Position numbers and translations under genes: made by a program. The notes beneath the pieces are model-generated. The model made no database searches. It saw only the letters and a list, made by a program, of their open reading frames with translations, and had not been told where the DNA came from. Positions 24,001-32,192 of a DNA stretch of 64,000 bases are shown one piece after another; the first letter of the stretch is position 1, and every line of letters begins with the position of its first letter. Source of the stretch: an uncultured Bacteroidales bacterium (lineage in GTDB: Bacteria > Bacteroidota > Bacteroidia > Bacteroidales > Paludibacteraceae); assembly GCA_902785605.1 (NCBI GenBank), contig CACZZL010000010.1:1-64000 (forward strand), given 5' to 3'.

Positions 24001-27000
24001 GTGCTGTCCGTTGTTTCGCACACCGATCATGATGGTTGATACCTCTTCGAGGGTCGGGTTACCAAGCACGGTGATCTTATTCTGCGGTTTGTCGTTCGCA
24101 TCGTCGTAGATGACGTACGGAATGGTGTTGCTCACGCCTTCATTGCCTGCCCGTTTGGCTTTGTTACGGGCTATCTTGGCATCGGTCAGGGCCTTGAGCG
24201 GGAAGTCGAACATGTTCTCTGTCGGCCAAACAGCTTCGCGGTCTGCGACAGAGTTGTTGTTATAGACACCCGGTTCGGTGAGGTGAAGCGGGATCTCGTA
24301 TTCGTAGTAGTTATTACGCAAGTCGGTACCCAAGCGAATGAAACAGGTCAGGTCCCCGTCCCGCAGGTTCGGATCAACGGCACTCAGTTGCTCCGCGTGT
24401 ACGAACATCTGTAGGTTCTTGTACTGGCGCATGTCGTAACCGGTGTTCTTGTACATCGCTCGTGCGTCATGCGGGCTGAGGTTCATCACACGAATGACCA
24501 TGGCCTGCTCGTTCTGCGCAATGAGTTGCGCCTGACCCGGATCGGTCTGGCGGCTCACTCCCGGCGGCAATACGTAGTTAACCGGTGTGCGGGTACTGTT
24601 CTCCTCGATGTTAACGGTCTGCACGTCAATGGATGCGGACGCGTTGACCGGCGTGCCGACAGGAGCCAGGTCGCGGGTGTATTGTCTCCAATCACCGCGT
24701 ACGAGGTCCAATGTGGCAAAACGCAAGTGTGTCTCATGCTCACAGCCCGTGAGGTACATACGCATGAAACGAATCGATTTCCAGTTGCGGATAGAGCCTA
24801 TCTTCTGTACGCTGGCGCTGTCACCGCGGAGAGGTATCTTGAACTGATACCAGGTCACGTCTTGTGTCGAACCGTCACGGAGCGTCACACGGCGCACTTT
24901 CTTCTCGGTGATATGCTGACGACCGACCTCCATCATGTCGGAGCGGAGGATGACCTTGTACTGATAGTATTTCTCGTACTCGTTGAGTGTGTTATCGAGG
25001 TTGATATCCTCTACATCCGGCGTGAGGGTGGAGGCAGTACCGTAACTCTCGGTCTGCTGTTCGGTAGCGGGTGAGTTACCTTCGGTACCGTTATAGTGCT
25101 TGTAACGGTTGAGGATCGACACCTCCTGTTCGTCGAAGTCTGTGCCGCGGTAGTAATGGAAATTATCACCGGCAGGGTCTCTACGGGGCGAGAAGTCATC
25201 ATTGCCCCATGCGTTCCATACGTCCGCAGAAACGCGGCTCTGCAGTTCGGTCAGGTACTGCTGATAAGCGGGCCAATTCAACTCTTGCTGCGTGCTCAGA
25301 CCGTTGAGTCCGACATCCTGCATAGCGCGTGCTCCGGTCTCGTTGCTGAACGCTACCACGGTGCTGGTAGTACGCGGGACGTAGCCCCACACGGTCGAAT
25401 CAACACGACCGGCATCAGCTGCCGAGACAGGCAGACCGTGCTCAAACGCTTTCTTACCGTCTCGTAAGATATCCTCGCTGATGTCACCGAGGTTGATGAC
25501 CAGTTCGCCTTCGTAACCCTCGGGGTTGGTGAGGGCAGGATCCATCAACCAGAACTGGATGTACTCGATGTTGGCTTTCTCAAAGTCCGTGTTGTCCAAT
25601 CGGCGCATGATACCGCCCCAGCGTTGTTTGGGGTTGGTGAGGTGACCGTCTGCGCCTATCTCGCTTGCGCTGATGTTGTATTGTCCACGCTCGTCGGGAT
25701 AGAACGAGAGGTTAAGCACCGACAGTTTGGTGTCCACGTTGCTCGCTTCCTGACGGTTGGGATAGATCTCGTCCTGATAGACGATACGCGTACGGTGGTC
25801 ACTGAGGGCTGTCACATCGTTTCGAATGTGAGCAGGGGTGTTACTCTGCGGGTAGCCGAAGATGGGGTCGACGGCATACCACGACAAGTGTGCACGGTTC
25901 TTGTTGTACGAGGTGAGGTTGATATCCTTGGACTCGTTGAACACAGTCGGTGTGGAGGCCAGGAACCAGTAACTGGGGTAGTGGACATCGATATTGGTGG
26001 TCGTGGCCTCGAAGTCATCGATATATGCCGTACCGACCGCACCGACATCGTTGGTATGACCCGGGATGAGGTGTGCAAACTCGGCGTTGATCTGGAATGT
26101 GGAAGGAGCGGTTGCTGTTATCCAAGGGATCTTGTCGATTGCGTTGGTCAACCACTGCATCTCCGTTTTCCAAGAACCGTTGACACCCCAGATGGTGTTG
26201 GCCAGCGGTTCGGAACCCGTGTTCACTTTCGTAGTCAGCGGGCGTTCGCGCAAGTGCATGATCGTTCCACCGATCACGAGGTCTTTGTTGAACTCGTACT
26301 CCAAGTGGGCTCCGAAGAGCGATTTGCGCTGGAGCGAGAACGTGCTTTGGTTCTCCAGTTTGACATCCACGTTGGTACCGGACTCCAGGATGGAGGTGTT
26401 AAGAATAGTGACCGTTCCCATGGTGTAGTCGACGGTGTAGTCGACGTTCTCGATGAGGGTCGCACCGCCAGCGGTGACGGTGACAGATCCGCGGGGTACG
26501 TTCATCGCGCCCAGACGAATCTCGCTGCCGTTCGTACCTTTGTATTTACCGGTGAGGTGGAATTTGTTCTTCTCGCTAATCTCCTGAGCGACTACAAGCG
26601 TGGAGTCGTACAGTTCCTGGTAGCAATATTTGCTGACCAGACGCGGGTCATCGCCCAGCACGGAAGCCAGGTGTTCACCGAAGGGCTCGAGAACAGGGAA
26701 GATGATCTTACCGCCGGAAGAGTATATGGTGATGCCTTCCAGGAAGTCGAATCGTCCGTCCGGATTGGCGTTGTTCTTCGAGTCCAAGCGGTCGAGGTTC
26801 ATCACGCGGATGAGTTGCTTGCCTTGGATGGGTCCTTCGTTGAGGTATTGTACGTCTGTTCCGACCGAGTCGTTGCGGTAGGTGACGTACAGTTCGAACT
26901 TCTCCTGGTTGATGCTGGTTGCTCCAAGTGCATAGATATTTTTCATCATCAGGTCCCAAGTGCCTCGGTTCTTCTGAGTGGGGGCGTTGGCACTGGATTT

Positions 27001-28626
27001 CAGCATCTTAAGTGCCAGCGCGTTGGGCGCACGCAGTTCCTCGTTACCGTCTGTGGAGAACTCACCGACTTGGAATACTTGTCCGTTGTAGGTATATTCG
27101 TAGGCGACGGCGAGCACTTCGTCCTGGTTGAGGGCGCTCTTGAGGGAGATGTAACCCAGCGCTGCATTGAGCGTATATTCGCTGCCGGTGAGCAGACGTG
27201 CCGATTCGATCTTCTCGAAGTCCGCTCCGCCTTCCATGCCGTTGAGTCCTTCGAGTGCCGTACTGGTCTGTTGCAGGTCTCGGAATGGGGTCGTGCGAAT
27301 GGTGGAGTAGAGGTTGTTGGCGTTGTTATCCGGCGCGCTGTTCGGTGCACCGCCCCAACTCGTGTTCTGCGTGTGACGGCTGTTCTCACCGAGGTCGGTG
27401 AAAGCAACGATGTTACGTGCCTGATCGTAGTTACCGCGTTTATTGGTCACCCACACTTCGATCTTGTTAATCGTCACACCGGACGCTATGTACGGCGCGC
27501 TGGCCATTGACTTCTCGTAGTTGTCACGGAAGAAGTGGGATAGGAAGAAATGTCGGTTCTCGTCGTAACTGTCACCGCTGATATCGAACTTAGTCATCTG
27601 CGCACCGCCTTTGCTGCTGACGGTCTGCGCTTCGCTGTTCTGCTGCGAGATGAGGGCCTGGATACGGAACTTACCGAACTTGAGGTTGGTCTTGATACCG
27701 AACAGGGCCTTGCTGCCGCGGATGAGCGAACTGTTCAGGTCCATGGTCACATTACCCGCCTCGATGGATTGGATGATATCGTCCTCTTCTCCTTTGTAGT
27801 TCAGTTTGAGGTTCTGCTGGTCGAAGGAGAAGGATGCCTCGGTGTTGTAGGAGAGGTTGAAGTTCATTTTGGAACCCACTTTTCCTTGGATGCTGGCCTG
27901 TATCTTCTCGTCGAAGTCGAAGATGTTGTTATTGCGCGCGCGTAAAGTAAGCGACGGGTTTGCTATGTATTGGTGCTTGAATCCGAACAGCAGTTCGGCG
28001 GACCCTTGCATCTTAAGTTGTACACCACCCGGGCCGAACACTTTGTCTGCCGGGCCGATGTTGAACTTCATGTCGGTAATGTCGAACTTGGTCTCGTTGT
28101 TATGCTCCACTTCGCTTATCTTCTGCTGCCAATAACGGTGCATGATCTGCCGCTCCGCATATTGGTTGTACTCCTCTTGCGTGAGCATGTAGGGTGTGGT
28201 AACATCGGTGTCGCCGATACGTGTGTGCAGCACGTAGGTGCCCGTCTCGGGCTGGTACTCCACGGTTGTGGAGATGTTATCCGGGTCGCGAAGGTCGAGC
28301 GAGGAAACGGGATTGTTGAACTCATCGAAACTCTGCGTGCCTAATTGGTGCACATTGGTGGGTGCCCATATGGCCGAGTCGGTGAGCGTCACGATGTCTG
28401 CTGCGGCTTCGAGAGAGGTGTTGTCGATGTCCTGTGTGGCGGCTTTCTTTGCTTTCTCCGCGGCAGCGGCCTCTTGGGCTGCTTTCTCGGCTTTCTCCCG
28501 CTCTTTCTGCGCTTTCTCTTCGGCGACCAGTTCCTTTAGGGTCTTGGGCTTGTTCTGCGCAAAAACAGGAACAGCCGCCGTGAACGGCAGCAGTGCAATC
28601 AGTATGTATAGAAGTTTATTTCTCAA
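21058..28626 (-). CDS. sprA: SprA/Sov, type IX secretion outer membrane translocon
   Basis: A 2,522-residue protein with signal peptide MRNKLLYILIALLPFTAA and an alanine/lysine/glutamate-rich stretch, then the characteristic SprA body (for example FDITDMKFNIGPADKVFGPG, KVGSKMNFNLSYNTEASFSF, and the C-terminal strands LKISADYVLSQKINLQLFYD). SprA (Sov in Porphyromonas) is the giant beta-barrel through which type IX cargo crosses the outer membrane. Length fits the family (about 2,400-2,500). The best start is TTG (28624-28626), in two copies of a heptamer (CTCAATG/CTCAATA on the plus strand). It lies 23 bp after ruvA, the usual Bacteroidetes neighbour. Confidence 0.95.
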   Translation of the reverse strand: MRNKLLYILIALLPFTAAVPVFAQNKPKTLKELVAEEKAQKEREKAEKAAQEAAAAEKAKKAATQDIDNTSLEAAADIVTLTDSAIWAPTNVHQLGTQSFDEFNNPVSSLDLRDPDNISTTVEYQPETGTYVLHTRIGDTDVTTPYMLTQEEYNQYAERQIMHRYWQQKISEVEHNNETKFDITDMKFNIGPADKVFGPGGVQLKMQGSAELLFGFKHQYIANPSLTLRARNNNIFDFDEKIQASIQGKVGSKMNFNLSYNTEASFSFDQQNLKLNYKGEEDDIIQSIEAGNVTMDLNSSLIRGSKALFGIKTNLKFGKFRIQALISQQNSEAQTVSSKGGAQMTKFDISGDSYDENRHFFLSHFFRDNYEKSMASAPYIASGVTINKIEVWVTNKRGNYDQARNIVAFTDLGENSRHTQNTSWGGAPNSAPDNNANNLYSTIRTTPFRDLQQTSTALEGLNGMEGGADFEKIESARLLTGSEYTLNAALGYISLKSALNQDEVLAVAYEYTYNGQVFQVGEFSTDGNEELRAPNALALKMLKSSANAPTQKNRGTWDLMMKNIYALGATSINQEKFELYVTYRNDSVGTDVQYLNEGPIQGKQLIRVMNLDRLDSKNNANPDGRFDFLEGITIYSSGGKIIFPVLEPFGEHLASVLGDDPRLVSKYCYQELYDSTLVVAQEISEKNKFHLTGKYKGTNGSEIRLGAMNVPRGSVTVTAGGATLIENVDYTVDYTMGTVTILNTSILESGTNVDVKLENQSTFSLQRKSLFGAHLEYEFNKDLVIGGTIMHLRERPLTTKVNTGSEPLANTIWGVNGSWKTEMQWLTNAIDKIPWITATAPSTFQINAEFAHLIPGHTNDVGAVGTAYIDDFEATTTNIDVHYPSYWFLASTPTVFNESKDINLTSYNKNRAHLSWYAVDPIFGYPQSNTPAHIRNDVTALSDHRTRIVYQDEIYPNRQEASNVDTKLSVLNLSFYPDERGQYNISASEIGADGHLTNPKQRWGGIMRRLDNTDFEKANIEYIQFWLMDPALTNPEGYEGELVINLGDISEDILRDGKKAFEHGLPVSAADAGRVDSTVWGYVPRTTSTVVAFSNETGARAMQDVGLNGLSTQQELNWPAYQQYLTELQSRVSADVWNAWGNDDFSPRRDPAGDNFHYYRGTDFDEQEVSILNRYKHYNGTEGNSPATEQQTESYGTASTLTPDVEDINLDNTLNEYEKYYQYKVILRSDMMEVGRQHITEKKVRRVTLRDGSTQDVTWYQFKIPLRGDSASVQKIGSIRNWKSIRFMRMYLTGCEHETHLRFATLDLVRGDWRQYTRDLAPVGTPVNASASIDVQTVNIEENSTRTPVNYVLPPGVSRQTDPGQAQLIAQNEQAMVIRVMNLSPHDARAMYKNTGYDMRQYKNLQMFVHAEQLSAVDPNLRDGDLTCFIRLGTDLRNNYYEYEIPLHLTEPGVYNNNSVADREAVWPTENMFDFPLKALTDAKIARNKAKRAGNEGVSNTIPYVIYDDANDKPQNKITVLGNPTLEEVSTIMIGVRNNGQHDVSGEVWVNELRLSQFNEQGGVAAMANASLAISDIAQVNVAGRLETAGYGSIESNVLDRNMDNFYQLSVSAALEAGRLFPEKAKIQMPLYVSYSNETTSPDYDPLDTDVKLKQTLETYDTKEERDSIKKMSNTVHESTSFSVTNLKVNIHSKKRDMFYDPANFALSASYNKQLEHSPEMEVNYTTDHKGSFQYAYSFNPKPWEPFSKVEKVQKVKFLKEMNFYYLPQSWAFNTNMHRTFSHLKMRDLAGASSDAMDLTFSKDFTWDRNVDIKYDFTKNIKFSFQSAMNAIIDEGKYTPEILKGQYFDAEFNHDKYEAWRDTIQRSLARWGSPYTYQQVFTASWNVPFNRIPGLDALTANASYNATYNWTRTASTTSGTNMGNTVSSLQTWQVDGGINFETWYGKSKYWKTMTQRYSGRGSKRAFKPKNYTQTVVLKKGEAIEISHRLNSELLTVVVADSTGKAIPVSFKPDGNAKLTLTPKADCAKATVTVTTRDPNERTPAQVAGDMFAYVGTMFRRLQVTYRETNSMTIPGFEPEAGFMGQRRVNGRYAPGYDFAFGFIPNDMIDRAKRNGWLSGDTSVIQPATRAHTSDLDIKLTLEPLPGFKVQLNGKRYIAQSTSIIYSYDHLQENMTGSFNITQVAIGTMFSRVGSQEENFANSAYDAFIANRTVLTNRVQDQYTGITLPSEGFMSNIPSGTKYDPNKHGRVTPSSADVLVPAFLSAYTGRDPNKVSLNPFLGFLSILPNWSVTYDGLGRLPWMRDHFKSVTLTHAYTCKYSIGSYSSYSTWIGADGTNKQIGFVRDVTSDAPRPSSAYDISNVTITEAFAPLIGLNMTMKNSLSFKAEYRKQRNLALNVTSVQLTEGHTNEFVIGAGYTIKNLNFIAKKKDGGQKKVSNDLKLQVDLSYKDVKMLLRKVEEGITQASSGNKVFALKISADYVLSQKINLQLFYDHQGTTPLISSSYPVKADNVGLNIKLMLTR

Positions 28627-28649
28627 TGCTCAATATTCTTTCTCTGTCC

Positions 28650-29267
28650 TCAAAGCATCTTGAGTGCTTCACGTATAACGGCTTCCACTTTGAGTGTCGG
28701 ATCTTTCTGGAGTATCTTATCGACCGCTTTGGCGCTGGCTGCGGCTGCGAAACCGAGCATCGTCAGTGCGCTGACAGCCTCGGAACGTACTCCATTAGCC
28801 TCTAATCCTTCGCCATTAGCCATGTCCAAAGGCAGTTCGGTCGGGTCTCCGCCCATATCGAGTTTGATGGCTTTGTCCTTGAGGTCCACGATGATGCGTT
28901 GGGCCGTTTTGGGTCCGAGGCCTTTCACTTTGGCCATCCCTTTGGCGTTTCCGGTCGCGATGAGCATACGCAGTTCTTCGGCCGAGAAAGCGGACATGAT
29001 CATGCGTGCTGTGGAGGCTCCGACACCGCTCACGGTCAGCAGGAGTTCGAACAGTTGCCGTTCGGTTCTCGTAGCAAAACCATATACCTCGTGCGTGTCC
29101 TCGCGGATGATTTCCGCGATGAATAACTTCACTTCTTTCTCTTCGCTACCCACCAACGCGCTGTAGGTCGGCAGAGTGATAGCTATCCCGTACCCGACTC
29201 CTGCGGCTTCCAATACAGCCTCCGTCGGGTTCAAATCTGTCAATATTCCTTTGATATATTCGATCAT
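28650..29267 (-). CDS. ruvA: Holliday junction helicase subunit RuvA
   Basis: A 205-residue RuvA, the tetrameric protein that binds Holliday junctions and recruits RuvB. The OB domain begins MIEYIKGILTDLNPTEAVLE; the helix-hairpin-helix motifs are visible at LLTVSGVGASTARMIMSAFS and AKVKGLGPKTAQRIIVDLKD; the C-terminal domain ends KVEAVIREALKML. The start at 29267 is chosen by homology and by the promoter at 29287-29318; the frame extends to 29300, which would overlap the promoter. A repeat (28794-28821) supplies MANGEGLEANG in the flexible linker before domain III, where an insert is likely tolerated. Confidence 0.95.
   Translation of the reverse strand: MIEYIKGILTDLNPTEAVLEAAGVGYGIAITLPTYSALVGSEEKEVKLFIAEIIREDTHEVYGFATRTERQLFELLLTVSGVGASTARMIMSAFSAEELRMLIATGNAKGMAKVKGLGPKTAQRIIVDLKDKAIKLDMGGDPTELPLDMANGEGLEANGVRSEAVSALTMLGFAAAASAKAVDKILQKDPTLKVEAVIREALKML
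28794..28821. repeat. In-frame 7-bp-period repeat in ruvA
   Basis: Heptamers ATTAGCC, TCTAATC, CTTCGCC, ATTAGCC (plus strand) encode residues 149-158 in the linker between RuvA domains II and III. Confidence 0.85.
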
Positions 29268-29286
29268 AATGCATACAAAAAGCCCG

Positions 29287-29318
29287 CAAAGATACAACAT
29301 TTTTTTTATATACGCAAG
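29287..29318 (-). promoter_or_regulatory. Promoter of ruvA-sprA-kinase operon
   Basis: Minus strand CTTG (29315-29318), 20 bp, TATCTTTG (29287-29294). Confidence 0.75.
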
Positions 29319-29370
29319 CGCACGCGAACATTATTTCAAAAAAAATGCATTTTCAGCCACAAAGTGGCCA

Positions 29371-29405
29371 ACTTTCGCCTTTCGCCTTTCACCTTTCACC
29401 TTTTT
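29371..29405. repeat. 7-bp-period repeat in the thiL promoter
   Basis: Heptamers ACTTTCG, CCTTTCG, CCTTTCA, CCTTTCA, CCTTTTT occupy the space where the -33 element of thiL is expected. Confidence 0.85.
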
Positions 29406-29409
29406 TTCG

Positions 29410-29417
29410 TACCTTTG
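29410..29417 (+). promoter_or_regulatory. -7 box of thiL
   Basis: TACCTTTG at 29410-29417. At the usual 20-bp distance (29386-29389) the sequence is CTTT, part of the repeat island, not TTTG. The repeat may have replaced or altered the -33 box. Confidence 0.6.
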
Positions 29418-29437
29418 CATGCTAAATTAGGTCTATT

Positions 29438-30502
29438 ATGCAACGAACAGAAATAGCAACGATGGGTGAGTTCGGGTTGATTAAGCACCTCACCAAGGAT
29501 ATGAAACCCCTTCAGCCGAGCACGAAGAAGGCTGTGGGAGACGACTGTGCCGTGATGGATTTTAATCAAATTAAAAATGAAAAATTAAAAATTAAAAATG
29601 CCTCAGATGTTCGTGTATTGATGACCACCGATATGCTGCTGGAGGGTATTCATTTTAATCTGGAATACGTGCCTCTCAAGCACCTTGGTTACAAGGCTGC
29701 GGTGGTTAATTTCTCGGATATCTATGCGATGAACGGTACGCCGACGCAGATTACGGTGTCGTTGGGCATCAGCAAGCGGTTCTCGGTAGAGGACATTGAG
29801 GCGCTCTATTCGGGTATTCGCCTGGCGTGTGAGCGGTACAATGTGGATATCGTAGGTGGTGATACGTGCGCGTCGATGACCGGTCTGACCATTTCGATCA
29901 CCTGTCTGGGTGTGGCGAGTGCGAAAGAGATCGTGTATCGCAACGGAGCGAAGTTGAACGACCTCATTTGTGTGTCGGGTAACTTGGGTACGGCCTATAT
30001 GGGTCTGCAGTTGCTGGAGCGGGAGCGTTTGGCGAATGCCGAACAACCGGATTTTGCCGGCAAGGAGTACTTACTGGAGCGTCAACTCAAACCGGAGGCA
30101 CGGCGTGATATACTGGAAGCCCTGCGTAAGGCGGGTGTGCAACCGACCGCGATGATGGACGTGAGTGACGGTTTGTCGTCGGAGTTGCTGCACATATGCA
30201 GTCAGTCGGGTGTGGGTTGCTGTGTGTATGAAGATAAGTTACCGATTGATTATGAGGCAGCTGCGTTGGCAGAGGAGATGAACCTCAATATCGTCACCTG
30301 TGCGCTGAACGGCGGCGAGGACTACGAGTTACTGTTCACCTGTTCGCTGGATGACTACGAGAAACTGATTCCGGTGGATGACCTGTATATCATCGGTCAC
30401 ATCACCAAACCCGAATACGGATGTAACCTGATTGGTCGCAACGGAGAGGAATTGCCGTTAAAGGCCCAAGGCTGGAATGCATTCGAAGAAACGCATGCGT
30501 GA
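29438..30502 (+). CDS. thiL: Thiamine-monophosphate kinase
   Basis: A 354-residue ThiL, which phosphorylates thiamine monophosphate to the active diphosphate. Conserved blocks: GDDCAVMD near residue 30, MTTDMLLEGIHF, YAMNGTPTQITVSLG, VGGDTCAS, DVSDGLSSELLHIC and NGGEDYELLFTC. A 7-bp-period repeat (29569-29600) inserts NQIKNEKLKIKNAS at residues 43-55, between the metal-binding DDCAVMD loop and the next strand, where other ThiL proteins have a few residues. The 3' end overlaps the convergent hddC-gmhB gene by 45 bp. Confidence 0.93.
   Translation: MQRTEIATMGEFGLIKHLTKDMKPLQPSTKKAVGDDCAVMDFNQIKNEKLKIKNASDVRVLMTTDMLLEGIHFNLEYVPLKHLGYKAAVVNFSDIYAMNGTPTQITVSLGISKRFSVEDIEALYSGIRLACERYNVDIVGGDTCASMTGLTISITCLGVASAKEIVYRNGAKLNDLICVSGNLGTAYMGLQLLERERLANAEQPDFAGKEYLLERQLKPEARRDILEALRKAGVQPTAMMDVSDGLSSELLHICSQSGVGCCVYEDKLPIDYEAAALAEEMNLNIVTCALNGGEDYELLFTCSLDDYEKLIPVDDLYIIGHITKPEYGCNLIGRNGEELPLKAQGWNAFEETHA
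29569..29600. repeat. In-frame 7-bp-period repeat in thiL
   Basis: Heptamers AATTAAA, AATGAAA, AATTAAA, AATTAAA then AATG, encoding a lysine/asparagine-rich insert near the active-site loop. Confidence 0.88.
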
Positions 30503-31621
30503 TCGCTGCGCGAAGAGTTCATCGGATTTACTGTCTCCAACCATGACCGAACGGTGAAAATCAACCTCCGGGAAGTCGCGTTGTGCTTGGAGAGCCATCC
30601 CTATTTCCGGTTTCCGGTTGGGGCTATGTGCAGATTCTAAGTCGGTGCAGACATAGACTTTGTCTATGCGACCACCGGCTTTTTCTATATCCGCAATCAT
30701 ATGACGGTGTACATCGTCCAGATCGGCTTGGGTCATGAGACCTTTGCCTACACCTTGTTGGTTGGTGACGATGAAGATACGTTTGTAGAGTTTGGCAAGA
30801 AGCGGCATGGCGTCCAAGACACCGGGGAGCCATTCCCACATACTCCAATTCCGGACATAGTCTCCCGGCAGATGTTTGTTGAGGATGCCGTCTCGATCGA
30901 GGAAAAGGAACTCATCCTCAGGGAAAAGTGTTTTGAATTCTTCCTGTGCCCGATAGTAGTCTTCCGGCACACCGATATCAATGAAATAATTGTTAAAACT
31001 AAGCCCGTAGAAGGACGGATCACCGGCCAGCGGTTGCATCAGTTCTTTCTCAAAAGAGAACTTGGCCGGAAGATCAAGACTCAGCAACCAATTACGGTTG
31101 ATCGCATAGATTCCGCCATTAATATCTCCTGCTCCGACACTCTCCGTTTTTTCGCTGAATGCTACGATGTGGTCGTTTGAGCAAGTAACTGAACCATAAC
31201 GACTTGTATCGGCTACTTGACGTAGTGCAATACTTAGATTCGCATGGCATTGTACATGAAAATCGTACAGCTTTCGGAAGTCGATATCGAAGAGGGTGTC
31301 GCCGTTCAAAACGATAAAATCGTCCGCTTGAATTTTCTCTGCAGCCTGACAGATGGCACCTCCGGTGAAGAGGGGTGTGGTCTCTTGCGAGTAAACAATC
31401 TCCGCACCTCGATAGGAAGCACCGAAATAGGATTCGATGCACTCATGTTTATAACCCGTAGCTAAGATGATACGACCGATACCGGCTTCGATGAGTCGGT
31501 CGATGAGATAGGTGAGGAAGGGTTTTCCATAGACCGGTGCCATCGGTTTGGGCACGTCGCTGACAACATGACTCAAACGGGTTCCGAATCCCCCTGCTAA
31601 TATGACGGCTTCGTTAAACAC
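30458..31621 (-). CDS. HddC-GmhB fusion: heptose-1-P guanylyltransferase / heptose bisphosphate phosphatase
   Basis: A 387-residue bifunctional protein. Residues 1-230 are a nucleotidyltransferase (MFNEAVILAGGFGTRL, PKPMAPVYGKPFL, VLNGDTLFDID) of the HddC type, making GDP-D-glycero-alpha-D-manno-heptose. Residues 238-387 are a HAD phosphatase of the GmhB type with catalytic FLDRDGILN, IVTNQQGVGKG and VMVGDSKSDELFA, removing phosphate from heptose 1,7-bisphosphate. Two consecutive steps of the GDP-heptose route are thus on one chain. The C terminus overlaps thiL (45 bp) on the other strand, and the start overlaps gmhA by 8 bp. Confidence 0.88.
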   Translation of the reverse strand: MFNEAVILAGGFGTRLSHVVSDVPKPMAPVYGKPFLTYLIDRLIEAGIGRIILATGYKHECIESYFGASYRGAEIVYSQETTPLFTGGAICQAAEKIQADDFIVLNGDTLFDIDFRKLYDFHVQCHANLSIALRQVADTSRYGSVTCSNDHIVAFSEKTESVGAGDINGGIYAINRNWLLSLDLPAKFSFEKELMQPLAGDPSFYGLSFNNYFIDIGVPEDYYRAQEEFKTLFPEDEFLFLDRDGILNKHLPGDYVRNWSMWEWLPGVLDAMPLLAKLYKRIFIVTNQQGVGKGLMTQADLDDVHRHMIADIEKAGGRIDKVYVCTDLESAHSPNRKPEIGMALQAQRDFPEVDFHRSVMVGDSKSDELFAQRSRMRFFECIPALGL

Positions 31622-32192
31622 GCGGGAACATTTTGGCTTCTACAATCTCGCAGATGATATGTCCGAGCATGATGTGAGACTCCTGGATACGCGGGGTGTC
31701 GGTGGAAGGCACATTGAGCAGGTAGTCTGCCATCTCTTTCATCTTACCACCTGTTTCACCGGTCATAGCAACGGTGATGACACCCAGTTCTTTCGCTTTG
31801 CGAAAAGCATTGCAAATGTTGACCGAGTTACCGGAAGTGGAGATGCCGACCAGCACGTCACCGGGTTTGCACGCTCCGTCTATCATACGCGAGTAGATAA
31901 GATCGTAGCCGTAGTCATTGGCGACAGCGGTAAGGTAGGAGGTGTTGCAATGCATGGCCTCGGAGTTGAGCGGCGGGCGATCGTAGTAGAAACGTCCGGA
32001 CAGCTCTGCTGCGAGGTGTTGGGCATCGGCGGCGCTACCACCGTTTCCGCACCAGAGAATACGTTTGCCTTCGCGTAGCGCTTTGACCATAACGTCAGCA
32101 ACTGCCTCGATACGCTCGATCAGTTCGGCGTTGTGCAAGATAGCTTGTTTGGTGTTGATACTCTGTTCGATAGAGCGAATTACAGTGTCCAT
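31614..32192 (-). CDS. gmhA: Sedoheptulose-7-phosphate isomerase
   Basis: A 192-residue SIS-domain isomerase that converts sedoheptulose 7-phosphate to D-glycero-D-manno-heptose 7-phosphate, the first committed step of heptose synthesis. The SIS phosphosugar loop is seen in WCGNGGSAADAQHLAAELSG and the second in VGISTSGNSVNICNAF; TGETGGKM and the C-terminal histidine-containing segment ESHIMLGHIICEIVE also match. It overlaps hddA by 13 bp and the fusion gene by 8 bp, so the four genes are translated as a coupled unit. Confidence 0.93.
   Translation of the reverse strand: MDTVIRSIEQSINTKQAILHNAELIERIEAVADVMVKALREGKRILWCGNGGSAADAQHLAAELSGRFYYDRPPLNSEAMHCNTSYLTAVANDYGYDLIYSRMIDGACKPGDVLVGISTSGNSVNICNAFRKAKELGVITVAMTGETGGKMKEMADYLLNVPSTDTPRIQESHIMLGHIICEIVEAKMFPRV

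Noticed and set aside
25624..27510. Antisense open frame of 628 codons inside sprA
   Set aside because: Shadow of the sprA reading frame; composition is valine/arginine-rich noise without domains.
28440..28560. Repeat island in the lysine/alanine/glutamate-rich start of sprA
   Set aside because: The period is irregular at DNA level and the sequence is explained by a charged helical linker.
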